DNA from: Pseudoramibacter faecis
GTDB taxonomy: Bacteria; Bacillota; Clostridia; Eubacteriales; Eubacteriaceae
Length of the DNA: 64,000 bases
Assembly: GCF_036289405.1 (NCBI RefSeq)
Contig: NZ_JAYFFI010000007.1
Coordinates: forward strand, 29,959 to 93,958
Reading direction: 5' to 3'
Notes under the pieces: generated by a model
Told to the model about the DNA's origin: nothing
What the model saw: the letters and a program-made list of their open reading frames with translations, nothing else
Database searches by the model: none
Shown here: positions 24,854-33,695 of the stretch, piece after piece
How positions within the stretch are numbered: position 1 is the stretch's first letter
How the letters are laid out: every line of letters begins with the position of its first letter
Position numbers and translations under genes: made by a program

Positions 24854-25753
24854 GTGATTCAGGAAAGTGCCGTTAAGGATATTGTCAAACAAATTATTCA
24901 GGAAATGGATCTGGGTGCTGTTTTAAACGAAGCGTCTTTGCAGAATGTGTCGGAAGTGCAGCCGACGGGTTGTGAAGCGGCCGAAGCAGGCGAAATTCCA
25001 GACGTGGCGGCGGTGGATCTTCGCCAGCAATATCTGATTGAAAACCCGCGCAATAAAGAAGCCTATATGGCCATTAAAGTTAAAGCGCCCTGCCGCCTGG
25101 GTATCGGCAAGGCCGGCGCGCGCTACAAAACCGATCCGACGCTGCAGTTTCGGGCGGCGCATTCCGCGGCGCAAGACGCTGTTTTTACCGACGTCGGCGC
25201 GGATTTCGTCGAAAATCAGCTGGGATTTTTTACCGTGCAATCTCGCTGCGAAAATAAGGATGTTTATTTGACCCGGCCGGATTTGGGACGCCAGCTTTCG
25301 GAAGAAGCGAAAAAAATCATTGCGGAAAAATGCAAGAAGCACCCGAAGGCGCAGCTCGTCGTCGCCGACGGTTTGAGCTCGGCGGCGATTGAAGCGAACG
25401 CCGGCGAGGTTTATCCGGCGATTGTGCAGGGGCTCGAGAGTCAGGGCATTGATGTCGGTACACCGTTCTTTGTGAAATACGGCCGCGTCGCCATCATGGA
25501 AGAAATTGCCGAGATTGTGGAGCCGGAGGCCATCTGCGTGCTCATCGGCGAACGCCCGGGGCTTATCACCGCGCAGTCCATGTCGGCCTACATGGCTTAT
25601 CATGCGGAAAAGAATATGCCGGAGGCGCGGCGCAACGTCGTTTCCAATATTCACAAAGAAGGCACCAACCCGGCGGAGGCCGGCGCCCACATTGCGGACG
25701 TCTTGAAGATGATGCTCGACCAGAAGAAGAGCGGTACGGATTTAAAGTTATAG
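24854..25753 (+). CDS. eutC: Ethanolamine ammonia-lyase small subunit
   Basis: EutC binds the adenosylcobalamin cofactor. The 299-residue product starts with GTG, with AAGGGGGTG upstream. The first 20 residues, IQESAVKDIVKQIIQEMD, form an amphipathic helix like the encapsulation peptide that targets EutC to the shell. Conserved text includes ARYKTDPTLQFRAAHSAAQDAVF near 90 and LVVADGLSSAAIEANA near 175, and IGERPGL near 230. It follows eutB by 12 bases. Confidence 0.96.
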   Translation: MIQESAVKDIVKQIIQEMDLGAVLNEASLQNVSEVQPTGCEAAEAGEIPDVAAVDLRQQYLIENPRNKEAYMAIKVKAPCRLGIGKAGARYKTDPTLQFRAAHSAAQDAVFTDVGADFVENQLGFFTVQSRCENKDVYLTRPDLGRQLSEEAKKIIAEKCKKHPKAQLVVADGLSSAAIEANAGEVYPAIVQGLESQGIDVGTPFFVKYGRVAIMEEIAEIVEPEAICVLIGERPGLITAQSMSAYMAYHAEKNMPEARRNVVSNIHKEGTNPAEAGAHIADVLKMMLDQKKSGTDLKL

Positions 25754-25763
25754 GAGGCGCCCG

Positions 25764-26414
25764 ATGAAGGGAGATATCTTACAAACCAAGGTGTTGGCCA
25801 CCAAAATCATTCCGAATGTGGATGCGAGTCTTGCGGCCTCTTTGAGCTTGCCCAAGCATCTGAAATCCATCGCGTTGATCACGGCGGATTGCGACGATGT
25901 GACTTATACCGCTTTGGATGAAGCGACGAAAAAAGCGGATGTCGAAGTGGTCTATGCCAAAAGCTTTTACGGCGGCGCGGACAACGCGAATACCAAGCTG
26001 GCCGGAGAAATCATCGGCATTCTGGCCGGCCCTGATCCGGCGGAGGTGAAGAGCGGCCTCGACGCTTGTGTCAATACGATCGAGAACGTGGCCCACTTTA
26101 TCTCGGCCAACGAGGACGACAGCATCGTTTATTACGCCCACTGCATCTCGCGCACCGGCTCCTATCTTTCCGCCGGTGCCGGGATCCAGGAGGGGGAAGC
26201 CCTGGCCTATCTGATCGCGCCGCCCCTCGAGGCGATGTATGCGGTGGATGCGGCGATGAAAGCCGCCGACGTTTCCCTTTGCGAGCTTTACGCGCCGCCG
26301 TCCGAGACCAACTTTGGCGGGGCCCTGCTCACCGGCAGCCAGTCGGCGTGCAAATCCGCGTGCGACGCCTTCGCCCGCGCCGTTGAATATGTGGCGGACC
26401 GGCCGATTGATTAA
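25764..26414 (+). CDS. eutL: Microcompartment shell protein EutL (tandem BMC domain, trimeric)
   Basis: EutL forms trimers with two BMC folds per chain and a gated central pore in the shell facet. The 216 residues match the family. The segments ETNFGGALLTGSQSACKSACDAFARAV at the C terminus and EDDSIVYYAHCISRTGSYLSAGAGI near 120-145 are typical of EutL. AGGAGG lies 7 bases before the ATG. It sits between the lyase and the aldehyde dehydrogenase genes, as in other Firmicutes eut operons. Confidence 0.93.
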   Translation: MKGDILQTKVLATKIIPNVDASLAASLSLPKHLKSIALITADCDDVTYTALDEATKKADVEVVYAKSFYGGADNANTKLAGEIIGILAGPDPAEVKSGLDACVNTIENVAHFISANEDDSIVYYAHCISRTGSYLSAGAGIQEGEALAYLIAPPLEAMYAVDAAMKAADVSLCELYAPPSETNFGGALLTGSQSACKSACDAFARAVEYVADRPID

Positions 26415-26432
26415 GCGCAGAAGGGAGAACTC

Positions 26433-27914
26433 ATGCAATTATACGATAAAGATCTGCTGTCGGTGCAGGAGGTGCGCAAGCTTTTAGAGGATGCCAAACA
26501 GGCCCAGCAGAAGCTTGCGGCATCGGATCAGCAAGCCGCGGATAAAATTGTCAAAAGCATCGCCGAAGCCGGCGTGCGCAACGCGCGCCGTTTAGCAGAA
26601 ATGGCTCATGAAGATACCGAGTTCGGGATTGTCGGCGACAAGGTGATTAAAAATATTTTCGCCAGCAGAGGCGTCTATGAATACATCAAAGATGCCAAAA
26701 TGATGGGGGAAATCGACCGGGATCCCATTCGTCAAGTGCGCACCATCGCCGTGCCCGTCGGCGTGATTGCCGGTTTGGTGCCCTCCACAAATCCGACATC
26801 CACCGTGCTTTATAAATCGGAAATCGCCATCAAGGCGGGCAACGCGATTGTCTTTTCGCCCCATCCCAACGCCCTGCGCTGTATCTTAGAAACGGTTAAA
26901 GTCATTCGGCAGGCGATCGCTGAAGCCGGCGGTGACGAAAACCTGGTGTCATGCATTTCCATCCCCACGATGCAGGCGACAGACACCCTGATGAAGCATC
27001 CCAACGTGTCCATGATTTTGGCAACGGGCGGCTCGGCGATGGTCCGCGCGGCGTATTCTTCCGGGACGCCGGCCATTGGGGTCGGACCGGGAAACGGGCC
27101 GTGTTATATCGAGAAAACGGCGGATATTCAAGCGTCAGTAGCACAGATTATGGCCTCGGAAACTTTCGACAACGGCACCATTTGCGCTTCGGAACAATCG
27201 GTGGTCTGCGACGCCGACATGGCTGAAGAAGTCCAGCGTGAGATGACCAAACAGGGCGCCTACTTTTTGGACGATCAGGAATACAAACAGCTCGGCCGCT
27301 TCATTCTTCGGGCCAACGGCACGATGAATCCGATGATTGTCGGGCGCTCGGCGCAGAAAATCGCGGAGCTTGCCGGCCTGACCATCCCGGAAGGGACCAA
27401 GGTGCTGGTGGCCAAAGAAGACGGCATCGGCATCGGACATCCCTATTCCAACGAAAAGCTCTGCCCGATTCTCGCCTTTTATACGGCGAAGGACTATCGT
27501 GCGGTTTGCGAACTGGCCCAGGAAATTCTGTATTACGAGGGCGCCGGGCACACCTTCAGCATTCACACGGAGGACGATACCATTGTCGATTATTTTGCCG
27601 CCCGGGTGCCGGCGTCACGCATTATTGTGAATACGCCCAGTGCACTGGGAGGCATCGGGGCGACCACAGGCTTAATGCCATCGCTGACCCTGGGCTGCGG
27701 GGCCGTCGGCGGCAGCGCCACTTCGGAAAATGTCGGGCCGCAGAATCTCATCAACGTGCGCAAGGTGGCCTACGGCATCAGGGATCTGTCGGAGATCAAA
27801 GCCGAAGCGAAGCTGGCGGACCAAAAATGCCGGATCGTTAAAGATCAAGACATCAATCGGGAAACGGTGGCGAAAATCACGGCGGAAGTTCTGCGCCAGT
27901 TGAAGGCGCAGTGA
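26433..27914 (+). CDS. eutE: CoA-acylating acetaldehyde dehydrogenase
   Basis: EutE oxidises acetaldehyde to acetyl-CoA with NAD. The 493-residue protein has the AdhE/EutE-type aldehyde dehydrogenase fold: VIAGLVPSTNPTSTVLYKSEIAIKAGNAI near 110-140 and the catalytic cysteine in FDNGTICASEQSVV near 250. The first 35 residues, with LLSVQEVRKLLEDAKQAQQKLA, look like the encapsulation helix of EutE and PduP that targets the enzyme to the shell. GGGAG precedes the ATG. The window has no EutG alcohol dehydrogenase, so NAD recycling must use other enzymes, perhaps PduS. Confidence 0.94.
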   Translation: MQLYDKDLLSVQEVRKLLEDAKQAQQKLAASDQQAADKIVKSIAEAGVRNARRLAEMAHEDTEFGIVGDKVIKNIFASRGVYEYIKDAKMMGEIDRDPIRQVRTIAVPVGVIAGLVPSTNPTSTVLYKSEIAIKAGNAIVFSPHPNALRCILETVKVIRQAIAEAGGDENLVSCISIPTMQATDTLMKHPNVSMILATGGSAMVRAAYSSGTPAIGVGPGNGPCYIEKTADIQASVAQIMASETFDNGTICASEQSVVCDADMAEEVQREMTKQGAYFLDDQEYKQLGRFILRANGTMNPMIVGRSAQKIAELAGLTIPEGTKVLVAKEDGIGIGHPYSNEKLCPILAFYTAKDYRAVCELAQEILYYEGAGHTFSIHTEDDTIVDYFAARVPASRIIVNTPSALGGIGATTGLMPSLTLGCGAVGGSATSENVGPQNLINVRKVAYGIRDLSEIKAEAKLADQKCRIVKDQDINRETVAKITAEVLRQLKAQ

Positions 27915-27945
27915 ACGGTATGAGAAATGATGAAAGGGGAGATAA

Positions 27946-28278
27946 ATGATGAATACTTCAGAAGCATTGGGCATGATCGAAACCAAAGGATATGTGGGCA
28001 CCGTGGAAGCATCGGATGCGATGGTCAAGGCGGCCAACGTCACGCTGATCGGCGTCGAAAAAATCGGCAGCGGGCTGGTGACCACGATGGTCCGCGGCGA
28101 TGTGGGTGCGGTGAAGGCGGCGGTGGATGCCGGCGCGGCCGCGGCGGACAAAGTCGGACAAATCGTTTCGGTCCATGTGATTCCGAGACCTCACACCGAA
28201 GTCGAACAAATTTTACCATTCTTTGATAAGAAAGCAGAACAGGCCCCTAAACAGGCATCTAAAGGAGGAACAAAATAA
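27946..28278 (+). CDS. eutM: Microcompartment shell protein, EutM type (copy 1)
   Basis: This 110-residue single BMC-domain protein should form the hexagonal tiles of the shell. The domain covers about 4-90 with ALGMIETKGYVGTVEASDAM, and the pore loop KIGSG near 40. The last 20 residues (KKAEQAPKQASKGGTK) are a charged tail missing from copy 2. AAAGGGGAG precedes the ATG. The next gene starts on the last base of its stop codon. Codons 10-85 are nearly identical in DNA to copy 2, a recent duplication or gene conversion. Confidence 0.93.
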   Translation: MMNTSEALGMIETKGYVGTVEASDAMVKAANVTLIGVEKIGSGLVTTMVRGDVGAVKAAVDAGAAAADKVGQIVSVHVIPRPHTEVEQILPFFDKKAEQAPKQASKGGTK

Positions 28279-28565
28279 TGGCAGTTAACGAAAAACAGGC
28301 ACTGGGTATGATTGAAACCAAAGGATTTGTGGGCACCGTGGAAGCGTCGGATGCGATGGTCAAGGCGGCCAACGTCACCCTGATCGGCGTCGAAAAGATC
28401 GGCAGCGGGCTGGTGACCACGATGGTCCGAGGGGACGTGGGCGCGGTGAAGGCGGCGGTGGACGCCGGCGCGGCAGCGGCAGACAAAGTGGGGAGCGTCG
28501 TTTCCGTTCACGTCATTCCGAGACCCCACGAAGAAGTCGAACAGATTTTGCCAAGTTTTAAATAA
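28278..28565 (+). CDS. eutM: Microcompartment shell protein, EutM type (copy 2)
   Basis: A 95-residue BMC-domain hexamer protein, almost the same as the preceding one (MIETKGFVGTVEASDAMVKA against MIETKGYVGTVEASDAMVKA) but with a different N terminus (MAVNEKQ) and the short normal end ILPSFK. Pore residues are the same. AAAGGAGG precedes the ATG, which overlaps the previous stop as TAATG. Having two such tiles may allow mixed hexamers or simply increase dosage. Confidence 0.93.
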   Translation: MAVNEKQALGMIETKGFVGTVEASDAMVKAANVTLIGVEKIGSGLVTTMVRGDVGAVKAAVDAGAAAADKVGSVVSVHVIPRPHEEVEQILPSFK

Positions 28566-28584
28566 AATCAGGAAGTGAACGGGA

Positions 28585-29391
28585 ATGAAGGTTATCACGG
28601 AAGCATCACTTCGAAAAACCATTCGAAGTGATGCGCGCCGGTTTGTTCTTGAAAAGGACAAAATCCTGTCGCCGGCTGCAAGAGAATTTCTGACAGATCG
28701 GAAAATTGCCATTGTTCAGGAGCGTATAGCTGGCAAAGCACCTGAAGAAGAGCGGCAGATCATCTCGCCGGATGAACAAAAAAAGACGATGCCGAAAGCA
28801 GAAGAGGCGGCTGCAGCAAAAGCGGCTTATATCGATTTTGAGAGTGGCGCCTTTTATACCCGAAAACCTGAACACATGACTCAGCTTTTCGGCAATCAAC
28901 TGGTATCAAAAGACCATCCTCGAATTATATTTCGGGGGATGTTAGACGAGGTCCAGGCTGAAGTGGTGTTGATCCAGGCTGAGCTCGTCGCCGGTGGCGG
29001 AAGCGAAAAGCTCGTTTGCGAATTGGAGGAAGTTCTTCAAACGCTGCGGCTGATGATGCGCTGCGACGTGCTCGGCGAGCCCTTTGAGAAGAAAACCATT
29101 CTGGGGCTCAACCACGACGAGATCCGAGAGCATTCTCATCATCCGATGCGCCATTACAACATTAAGCAGATGGTTCTGCCCGACAAGCATCTGGGAGCCG
29201 AATACGCCAGGCTCAACCATTTGCGGACGGCGATCCGCCGCACGGAGATCGCCGCGGTCTCGGCCGATCGGGAAGGGGCCAAGATGAGCCGCAGCGATAT
29301 GGTCGAAGGGCTCAACCGGCTGTCCAGCGTTTTGCACATCGTCATGTGCCGTTATTTGGCAGGTTGGTATAACGATTCGCCGGCGGATTAA
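28585..29391 (+). CDS. eutT: Ethanolamine utilization cobalamin adenosyltransferase
   Basis: EutT transfers adenosine from ATP to cob(I)alamin to supply the lyase cofactor. Residues about 1-45 (KVITEASLRKTIR, then ILSPAAREFLTDRKIAIVQE) form a small domain shared with other Eut proteins. The catalytic domain from about 90 is of the PduO/EutT type, with HSHHPMRHYNIKQMVLP near 175 and LNHLRTAIRRTEIAAV near 210. The 268-residue length is normal for EutT. It is the only corrinoid adenosyltransferase in the window, although a full cobamide pathway lies 8 kb downstream. Confidence 0.9.
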   Translation: MKVITEASLRKTIRSDARRFVLEKDKILSPAAREFLTDRKIAIVQERIAGKAPEEERQIISPDEQKKTMPKAEEAAAAKAAYIDFESGAFYTRKPEHMTQLFGNQLVSKDHPRIIFRGMLDEVQAEVVLIQAELVAGGGSEKLVCELEEVLQTLRLMMRCDVLGEPFEKKTILGLNHDEIREHSHHPMRHYNIKQMVLPDKHLGAEYARLNHLRTAIRRTEIAAVSADREGAKMSRSDMVEGLNRLSSVLHIVMCRYLAGWYNDSPAD

Positions 29392-29406
29392 AGAAAGGAA
29401 GAAAGC

Positions 29407-30204
29407 ATGGCAAAGGATAAATCTGCGGCACCATCCGAGCAGATGGAAAGGTTGATCGCCCAAATTGCCGAACGCGTGCGGGCGAGACTTATCGACATTC
29501 AAGAGCCGATGGCCGTTGAAGCGTCCGAGCAGTCGGATACGCGTTGCGTTTGGGAATTATGTGGGAAGGCGGAAACGCTGCGCTCATCGCTCGCCGGTGA
29601 TGCCGCACTGAATGCGGCCTGTCGTTTGGTTAGTGAAGCCTCGGATGCATCTCAGGGGATGGTGGTCGCAGAACTGTCACCAACAGACATGTGCCGCATT
29701 GTCGACGGCATCGGCGGAAGCGCGTTTGCCAATCGGGTGATCAATGCGCTTTTGGCTGGCAAGCCCGTCATCGTATTGAAGGAAGGGGTGGGCTTTATGA
29801 CCTACCAGGCCAGCGCGCCGATTAATTTTTATCGTCATTTTGAAGAAGCGTATCATCGACTGATGCAAAACGGCGTGACCGTTTGTGCGAAGAAGGATTT
29901 GCCGTCAGTTTTACTCGGTCGGGAACAGCCGACTTTTGAAAGTGACGTGATGCAAAGTTTCCGAGGCAAACGGGTATCGCCGGAGCCGAAGGAAGAAGCA
30001 GAGCCGCCGGCCGACGAATCGGCAAAGGCCGCGGCAGAAGGCGAGATTGCAATGGCGCGTCACATCATTACGGAGCAGGCGGTTATCCCGTTAACAGAGC
30101 GGCAGGATATCCGCGCTGTTATCATCAATCAGGATGCGATCGTGACAGATATGGCTGAGGAATTGCTGGAGGATCATCATATCGCCATCGTTAAACGGGG
30201 GTGA
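29407..30204 (+). CDS. Ethanolamine operon protein of unknown function (Firmicutes-specific type)
   Basis: The 265-residue protein resembles the uncharacterised ethanolamine utilization family (TIGR02536-like) found in non-proteobacterial eut operons. Residues 1-30 form an amphipathic helix (MERLIAQIAERVRARL) like an encapsulation peptide. The middle (about 65-180) looks like a flavoprotein-type Rossmann domain, with MVVAELSPTDMCRIVDGIGGSAFANRVINALLAGKPVIVL. After a charged linker the C terminus (about 218-265) repeats the small domain seen at the start of EutT: ARHIITEQAVIPL and AIVTDMAEELLEDHHIAIVK. I cannot assign an enzyme activity. Confidence 0.7.
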   Translation: MAKDKSAAPSEQMERLIAQIAERVRARLIDIQEPMAVEASEQSDTRCVWELCGKAETLRSSLAGDAALNAACRLVSEASDASQGMVVAELSPTDMCRIVDGIGGSAFANRVINALLAGKPVIVLKEGVGFMTYQASAPINFYRHFEEAYHRLMQNGVTVCAKKDLPSVLLGREQPTFESDVMQSFRGKRVSPEPKEEAEPPADESAKAAAEGEIAMARHIITEQAVIPLTERQDIRAVIINQDAIVTDMAEELLEDHHIAIVKRG

Positions 30205-30208
30205 TGCG

Positions 30209-30523
30209 GTGAAGGTCGGCAAGATTATTGGCAGTGTCTGGGCCACGCAAAAGGAAACGCGGCTCTCCGGGCTGAAACTTTTGCTTGTTCAGCCGATGTT
30301 GTCCGCGGAGAAAAGCCCGGAAGCGGTTCCCTTTGTGGCGGCTGACATGGTGGGAGCCGGCATTGGCGAATGGGTCATTGTTGTTTCCGGTAGCTCGGCG
30401 CGAAGTGCGGCAGGCGACAACAATACACCGATTGACGCATCGATCGTGGGCATCATTGACGATATGGATGTGGATGCGGCTTGTTGGAAGGAAAAAATGC
30501 ATGGATTTACTGGAAAAAATTAA
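30209..30523 (+). CDS. eutN: Microcompartment vertex protein EutN/CcmL family
   Basis: This 104-residue protein has the EutN/CcmL fold that forms pentamers capping the shell vertices: VGKIIGSVWATQKETRLSGLKLLLVQP at the start, GAGIGEWVIVVSGSSAR near 50-66 and DASIVGIIDDM near 76. It starts with GTG, with GGGGGTGAT upstream, and is 4 bases after the previous stop. Its 3' end overlaps the next gene by 23 bases. Confidence 0.93.
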   Translation: MKVGKIIGSVWATQKETRLSGLKLLLVQPMLSAEKSPEAVPFVAADMVGAGIGEWVIVVSGSSARSAAGDNNTPIDASIVGIIDDMDVDAACWKEKMHGFTGKN

Positions 30524-31862
30524 ACAGGCCGGCGTGATCGGCGCCGGCGGCGCCGGCTTTCCGACGCATGTCAAGCTCAAGACTTCAGCCGAATATTTTA
30601 TCGTCAATGCGCTCGAATGCGAACCCCTCATTGCCGCGGATAAATATTGCTGCCGCGAACAAAGCGAACAAATCGTCGCGGGCACCCTGTTGGCCGCGGC
30701 GGCTGTGAACGCAGAACACATTGTGATTGCCCTTAAAAAAACCTATCGGCGCGAAATCGAAAGCTTGCAGGCGGCGATTGACGCGGCCGGCGCCCCGATT
30801 GCCCTTTTTAAGATGGAAGCCTTTTATCCGGCCGGCGACGAGCAAATCGTCGTTCAGGCGGTGACGGGGAGAAGCGTTCCCGAAAGGGGATTGCCGGCCG
30901 CCGTCTCCGCGGTGGTCGACAACGTGGGAACGGTTTGCGACATTGCTCGGGCGGCCGCGGGGCAGCCGGTCACCCAAAAGACGCTGTCCGTGATCGGCGC
31001 GGTGTCTAAACCATTGATTGTGACGGTGCCGATCGGAACCTCGGTGGCGGATTGCCTGGCGCTGGCCGGCGGCATGCCGAAAGGGGCTGCGGTGATTCTC
31101 GGCGGGCCGATGATGGGGCGGATGATCTGGGAAGAAGCAGACCTCGCCGAGGAAGTGGTGAGCAAGACGCTGGGCAACTTGCTGGTGCTTCCGAAAGACC
31201 ACTTTTTGGCGACGCACCGTCAACTTTCCATTCGCCAGATGAAACGGCAGGCGATGGCCGCGTGCATTCAGTGCCAGATGTGCACCGATCTTTGCCCGAG
31301 GCAATTGATCGGCCATCGGGTGACGCCTCACCGCGTGATGCGAAACGCTTTTAAAGAAGCGGCGCTGACGGCGGACGCCGATTATCTGTCGGCTTATGGC
31401 AGCGCGGTCAACTGCTGCGGATGCGGCGTCTGCGAAATGTTTGCCTGCCCGATGGGGTTATCGCCTAAACGCATCAATGACTATTTTAAAGACCGGTTGC
31501 GGGAACGCCAATTATCGCCGGAATCCAATCAGACGCCGAAGGCCAATCCAATGATTGACTTCAGACGCGTGCCGACGAACCGACTGATTGCGCGCCTGGG
31601 CCTTTCGGAATACAAAGGGCAAAGCCTGGAAGCGGTGCCCCATGAGCCGAATGAAGTGCGGGTCCCGCTCAATACTCACATTGGCGCACCGGCTAAACCG
31701 GTGGTGGCTTTGGGCGACCAAGTGGCTTGCGGAACATCGATCGGAGAAGCGGTGGGCAGGGTTTCGGCCAATGTTCACAGCAGCATCGACGGCGTTGTGA
31801 CCGCCATCGACGAAAGGCGCATCACCATCACCCAAGGGCAGAGAAAAGGAGAAGATCAATGA
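30501..31862 (+). CDS. pduS: PduS-like cobalamin reductase / RnfC-related electron transfer protein
   Basis: The 453-residue protein is related to RnfC and PduS. The N-terminal glycine-rich FMN/NADH region is IGAGGAGFPTHVKL near 13-26. An SLBB-type region follows, then two [4Fe-4S] clusters: CIQCQMCTDLCP near 255 and CCGCGVCEMFACP near 305. The C-terminal 70 residues form a lipoyl-like barrel (IGAPAKPVVALGDQVACGTSIGEAV). In propanediol microcompartments PduS reduces cob(II)alamin for the adenosyltransferase; here it probably serves EutT or moves electrons through the shell with PduT. The ATG at 30501 is preceded by GGAAGG and lies inside eutN. Confidence 0.9.
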   Translation: MDLLEKIKQAGVIGAGGAGFPTHVKLKTSAEYFIVNALECEPLIAADKYCCREQSEQIVAGTLLAAAAVNAEHIVIALKKTYRREIESLQAAIDAAGAPIALFKMEAFYPAGDEQIVVQAVTGRSVPERGLPAAVSAVVDNVGTVCDIARAAAGQPVTQKTLSVIGAVSKPLIVTVPIGTSVADCLALAGGMPKGAAVILGGPMMGRMIWEEADLAEEVVSKTLGNLLVLPKDHFLATHRQLSIRQMKRQAMAACIQCQMCTDLCPRQLIGHRVTPHRVMRNAFKEAALTADADYLSAYGSAVNCCGCGVCEMFACPMGLSPKRINDYFKDRLRERQLSPESNQTPKANPMIDFRRVPTNRLIARLGLSEYKGQSLEAVPHEPNEVRVPLNTHIGAPAKPVVALGDQVACGTSIGEAVGRVSANVHSSIDGVVTAIDERRITITQGQRKGEDQ

Positions 31863-32398
31863 GACGCGCGCTTGGCATGATCGAATTAAACAGCATTGCT
31901 CGGGGAATCCGCGTGACGGACGAAATGCTCAAGGCCTCTCAGGTTGATTTGGTGCGCTCGTCAACCGTGTGCCCGGGGAAATACATTGTCCTGATTGCTG
32001 GTGAAGTCGGCGAGGTGGAAGCATCCATGAAGGTCGGCGAACAACTGGCGGCAGCATACACAGTGAATACCCTATTGATTCCAAATATTCACGAGCAGCT
32101 GGTGCCAGCACTGATGGGAACAACGCGGGTCATCAAGACCGAGGCCTTGGGCGTTCTGGAATTTTATTCTATCGCATCGGCGATTACCGCCGCCGATACC
32201 GCCGCCAAAGCGGCGCAGATTCAGTTGATTGAGGTTCGCATCGGCTACGCGATCGGCGGCAAGGGATTCGTGACCCTCACGGGAGATGTCGGAGCGGTTA
32301 AGGCCGCGGTGGCCGCCGCCGAAAGCGATCGCGATCTGCTGGTGGAAACCACGGTGATCCCGCGCCCGGCCATGCCTTTAACCGATGCTTTAATGTGA
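31859..32398 (+). CDS. pduT: PduT-like tandem-BMC shell protein with [4Fe-4S] pore cysteine
   Basis: The 179-residue protein has two BMC domains (about 1-88 and 92-175). C38 lies in SSTVCPGKY, the position at which PduT trimers hold a single [4Fe-4S] cluster in the central pore. PduT is thought to pass electrons across the shell to or from PduS, the preceding gene. The ATG overlaps the pduS stop as ATGA. This pairing in an ethanolamine operon without EutG suggests that redox balance is kept by electron flow through the shell rather than by alcohol formation (inference). Confidence 0.9.
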   Translation: MRRALGMIELNSIARGIRVTDEMLKASQVDLVRSSTVCPGKYIVLIAGEVGEVEASMKVGEQLAAAYTVNTLLIPNIHEQLVPALMGTTRVIKTEALGVLEFYSIASAITAADTAAKAAQIQLIEVRIGYAIGGKGFVTLTGDVGAVKAAVAAAESDRDLLVETTVIPRPAMPLTDALM

Positions 32399-32438
32399 TG
32401 TGAAACAAATAACGCAAAGAACGAAAGAGGACAAAGAG

Positions 32439-33695
32439 ATGTTTAATGAGTTAGTGAGCAATCTGACCAACACAGCGGTTTTCACAAAGAGTGTCAGCCA
32501 TTGGGTGTCGCACCTATCGATCAATGCGGTGATCATTATGATCATGATGATTTTCATGATCATCGGCGCCATTGATAAAATGCGAGGCAACAAGCTGGGA
32601 TACGGGGAGCAGTTTGAAGAAGGATTCAATGCGATGGGACCTTTGGCCATGGCCATGGCGGGTGTCGTCGCAGCAGCCCCGGTGTTAGCCATTATTCTCA
32701 AGCCCATCATCGTGCCGGTTTACCGGTTTTTCGGGGCGGATGCGTCGATGTTCGCAACGACATTGCTCGCCTGTGATATGGGCGGATATCCATTAGCTAT
32801 GAAGATGTCAGCAAATGCGACGCTTGGAAATTTTTCCGGTTTGATTCTGGGATCGATGATGGGACCGACCATTGTGTTTACGATTCCGGTGGCTTTATCC
32901 ATTATTAAAAAGCAGGATCGCCCGTATTTAGGCGCTGGCATTTTAGCCGGCCTGATTACGATTCCCATCGGCTGTATTGCGGGGGGATTGGTGATGAACC
33001 TTACGGAATACAAAATCAGTATCGGAACGATCTTGGTTAATCTGATTCCGGTGATTATCATCGCCGGCCTCATCGTGATTGGGCTGTGGTTTAAACCTGA
33101 CAAGATGATCAACGGGTTTAATGTTTTCGGCAAGGCCGTGACCATCATTATCACGTTTTTCACGGCGGTGGCCGTCTTTGAATATGAAACCGGTATTCGT
33201 TTCCCGCTGATGAATCTGATGGTCAAACCGGATGCAAATGGGACTATTCCGTTGGAATCGGGCCTATTGGTCTGCGGGACGATCGCCATTGTGCTGATCG
33301 GCGCTTTTCCGATGGTCAAATGGATTACGGATACTTTTGGCGGCGCACTGCAGAAGGTCGGCCAGAAACTCGGTATTGACGAAAACAGCTCGGCCGGCTT
33401 AGTGGCCAACCTGGCCAATAACATTGCGATGTTTAACATCATGGATAAAATGAACGCCAAGGGCAAACTGCTCAACGTGGCTTTTGCGGTATCGGCGGCC
33501 TTTGTCTTCGGCGATCATCTGGGATTCACAGCCGGTGTTAATCCGAAGATGATTTTTCCGGTGATTGTGGGCAAGCTTGTCGCCGGGATCACCGCGCTCA
33601 TACTGGCCAATATGTTAGCGCCGAAACTTTTGGGGAAAATTCAAGGCGGTCAAACAGCAGACTCGGCCACGGAACAAACGGGAGGTGACCAATGA
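32439..33695 (+). CDS. eutH: Ethanolamine transporter EutH
   Basis: EutH is a membrane permease that assists ethanolamine uptake at low concentration. The protein (about 418 residues) has ten or eleven hydrophobic segments, with the conserved ACDMGGYPLAMKMSANATLGNFSGLILGSMMGPTIVFT region (about 110-150, described by key residues DMGGYPLA and MMGPTIVF) and VFGDHLGFTAG near 355. The ATG at 32439 is preceded by AGAGGACAAAGAG; an in-frame ATG at 32400 has no site. Confidence 0.94.
   Translation: MFNELVSNLTNTAVFTKSVSHWVSHLSINAVIIMIMMIFMIIGAIDKMRGNKLGYGEQFEEGFNAMGPLAMAMAGVVAAAPVLAIILKPIIVPVYRFFGADASMFATTLLACDMGGYPLAMKMSANATLGNFSGLILGSMMGPTIVFTIPVALSIIKKQDRPYLGAGILAGLITIPIGCIAGGLVMNLTEYKISIGTILVNLIPVIIIAGLIVIGLWFKPDKMINGFNVFGKAVTIIITFFTAVAVFEYETGIRFPLMNLMVKPDANGTIPLESGLLVCGTIAIVLIGAFPMVKWITDTFGGALQKVGQKLGIDENSSAGLVANLANNIAMFNIMDKMNAKGKLLNVAFAVSAAFVFGDHLGFTAGVNPKMIFPVIVGKLVAGITALILANMLAPKLLGKIQGGQTADSATEQTGGDQ

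Noticed and set aside
28585..28640. GAAGCATCACTTCGAAAAACCATTCGAAGTGATGC inverted repeat at the start of eutT as a regulatory hairpin
   Set aside because: It lies within the coding sequence of a well-conserved N-terminal motif; possibly a real hairpin, but nothing shows that it acts.
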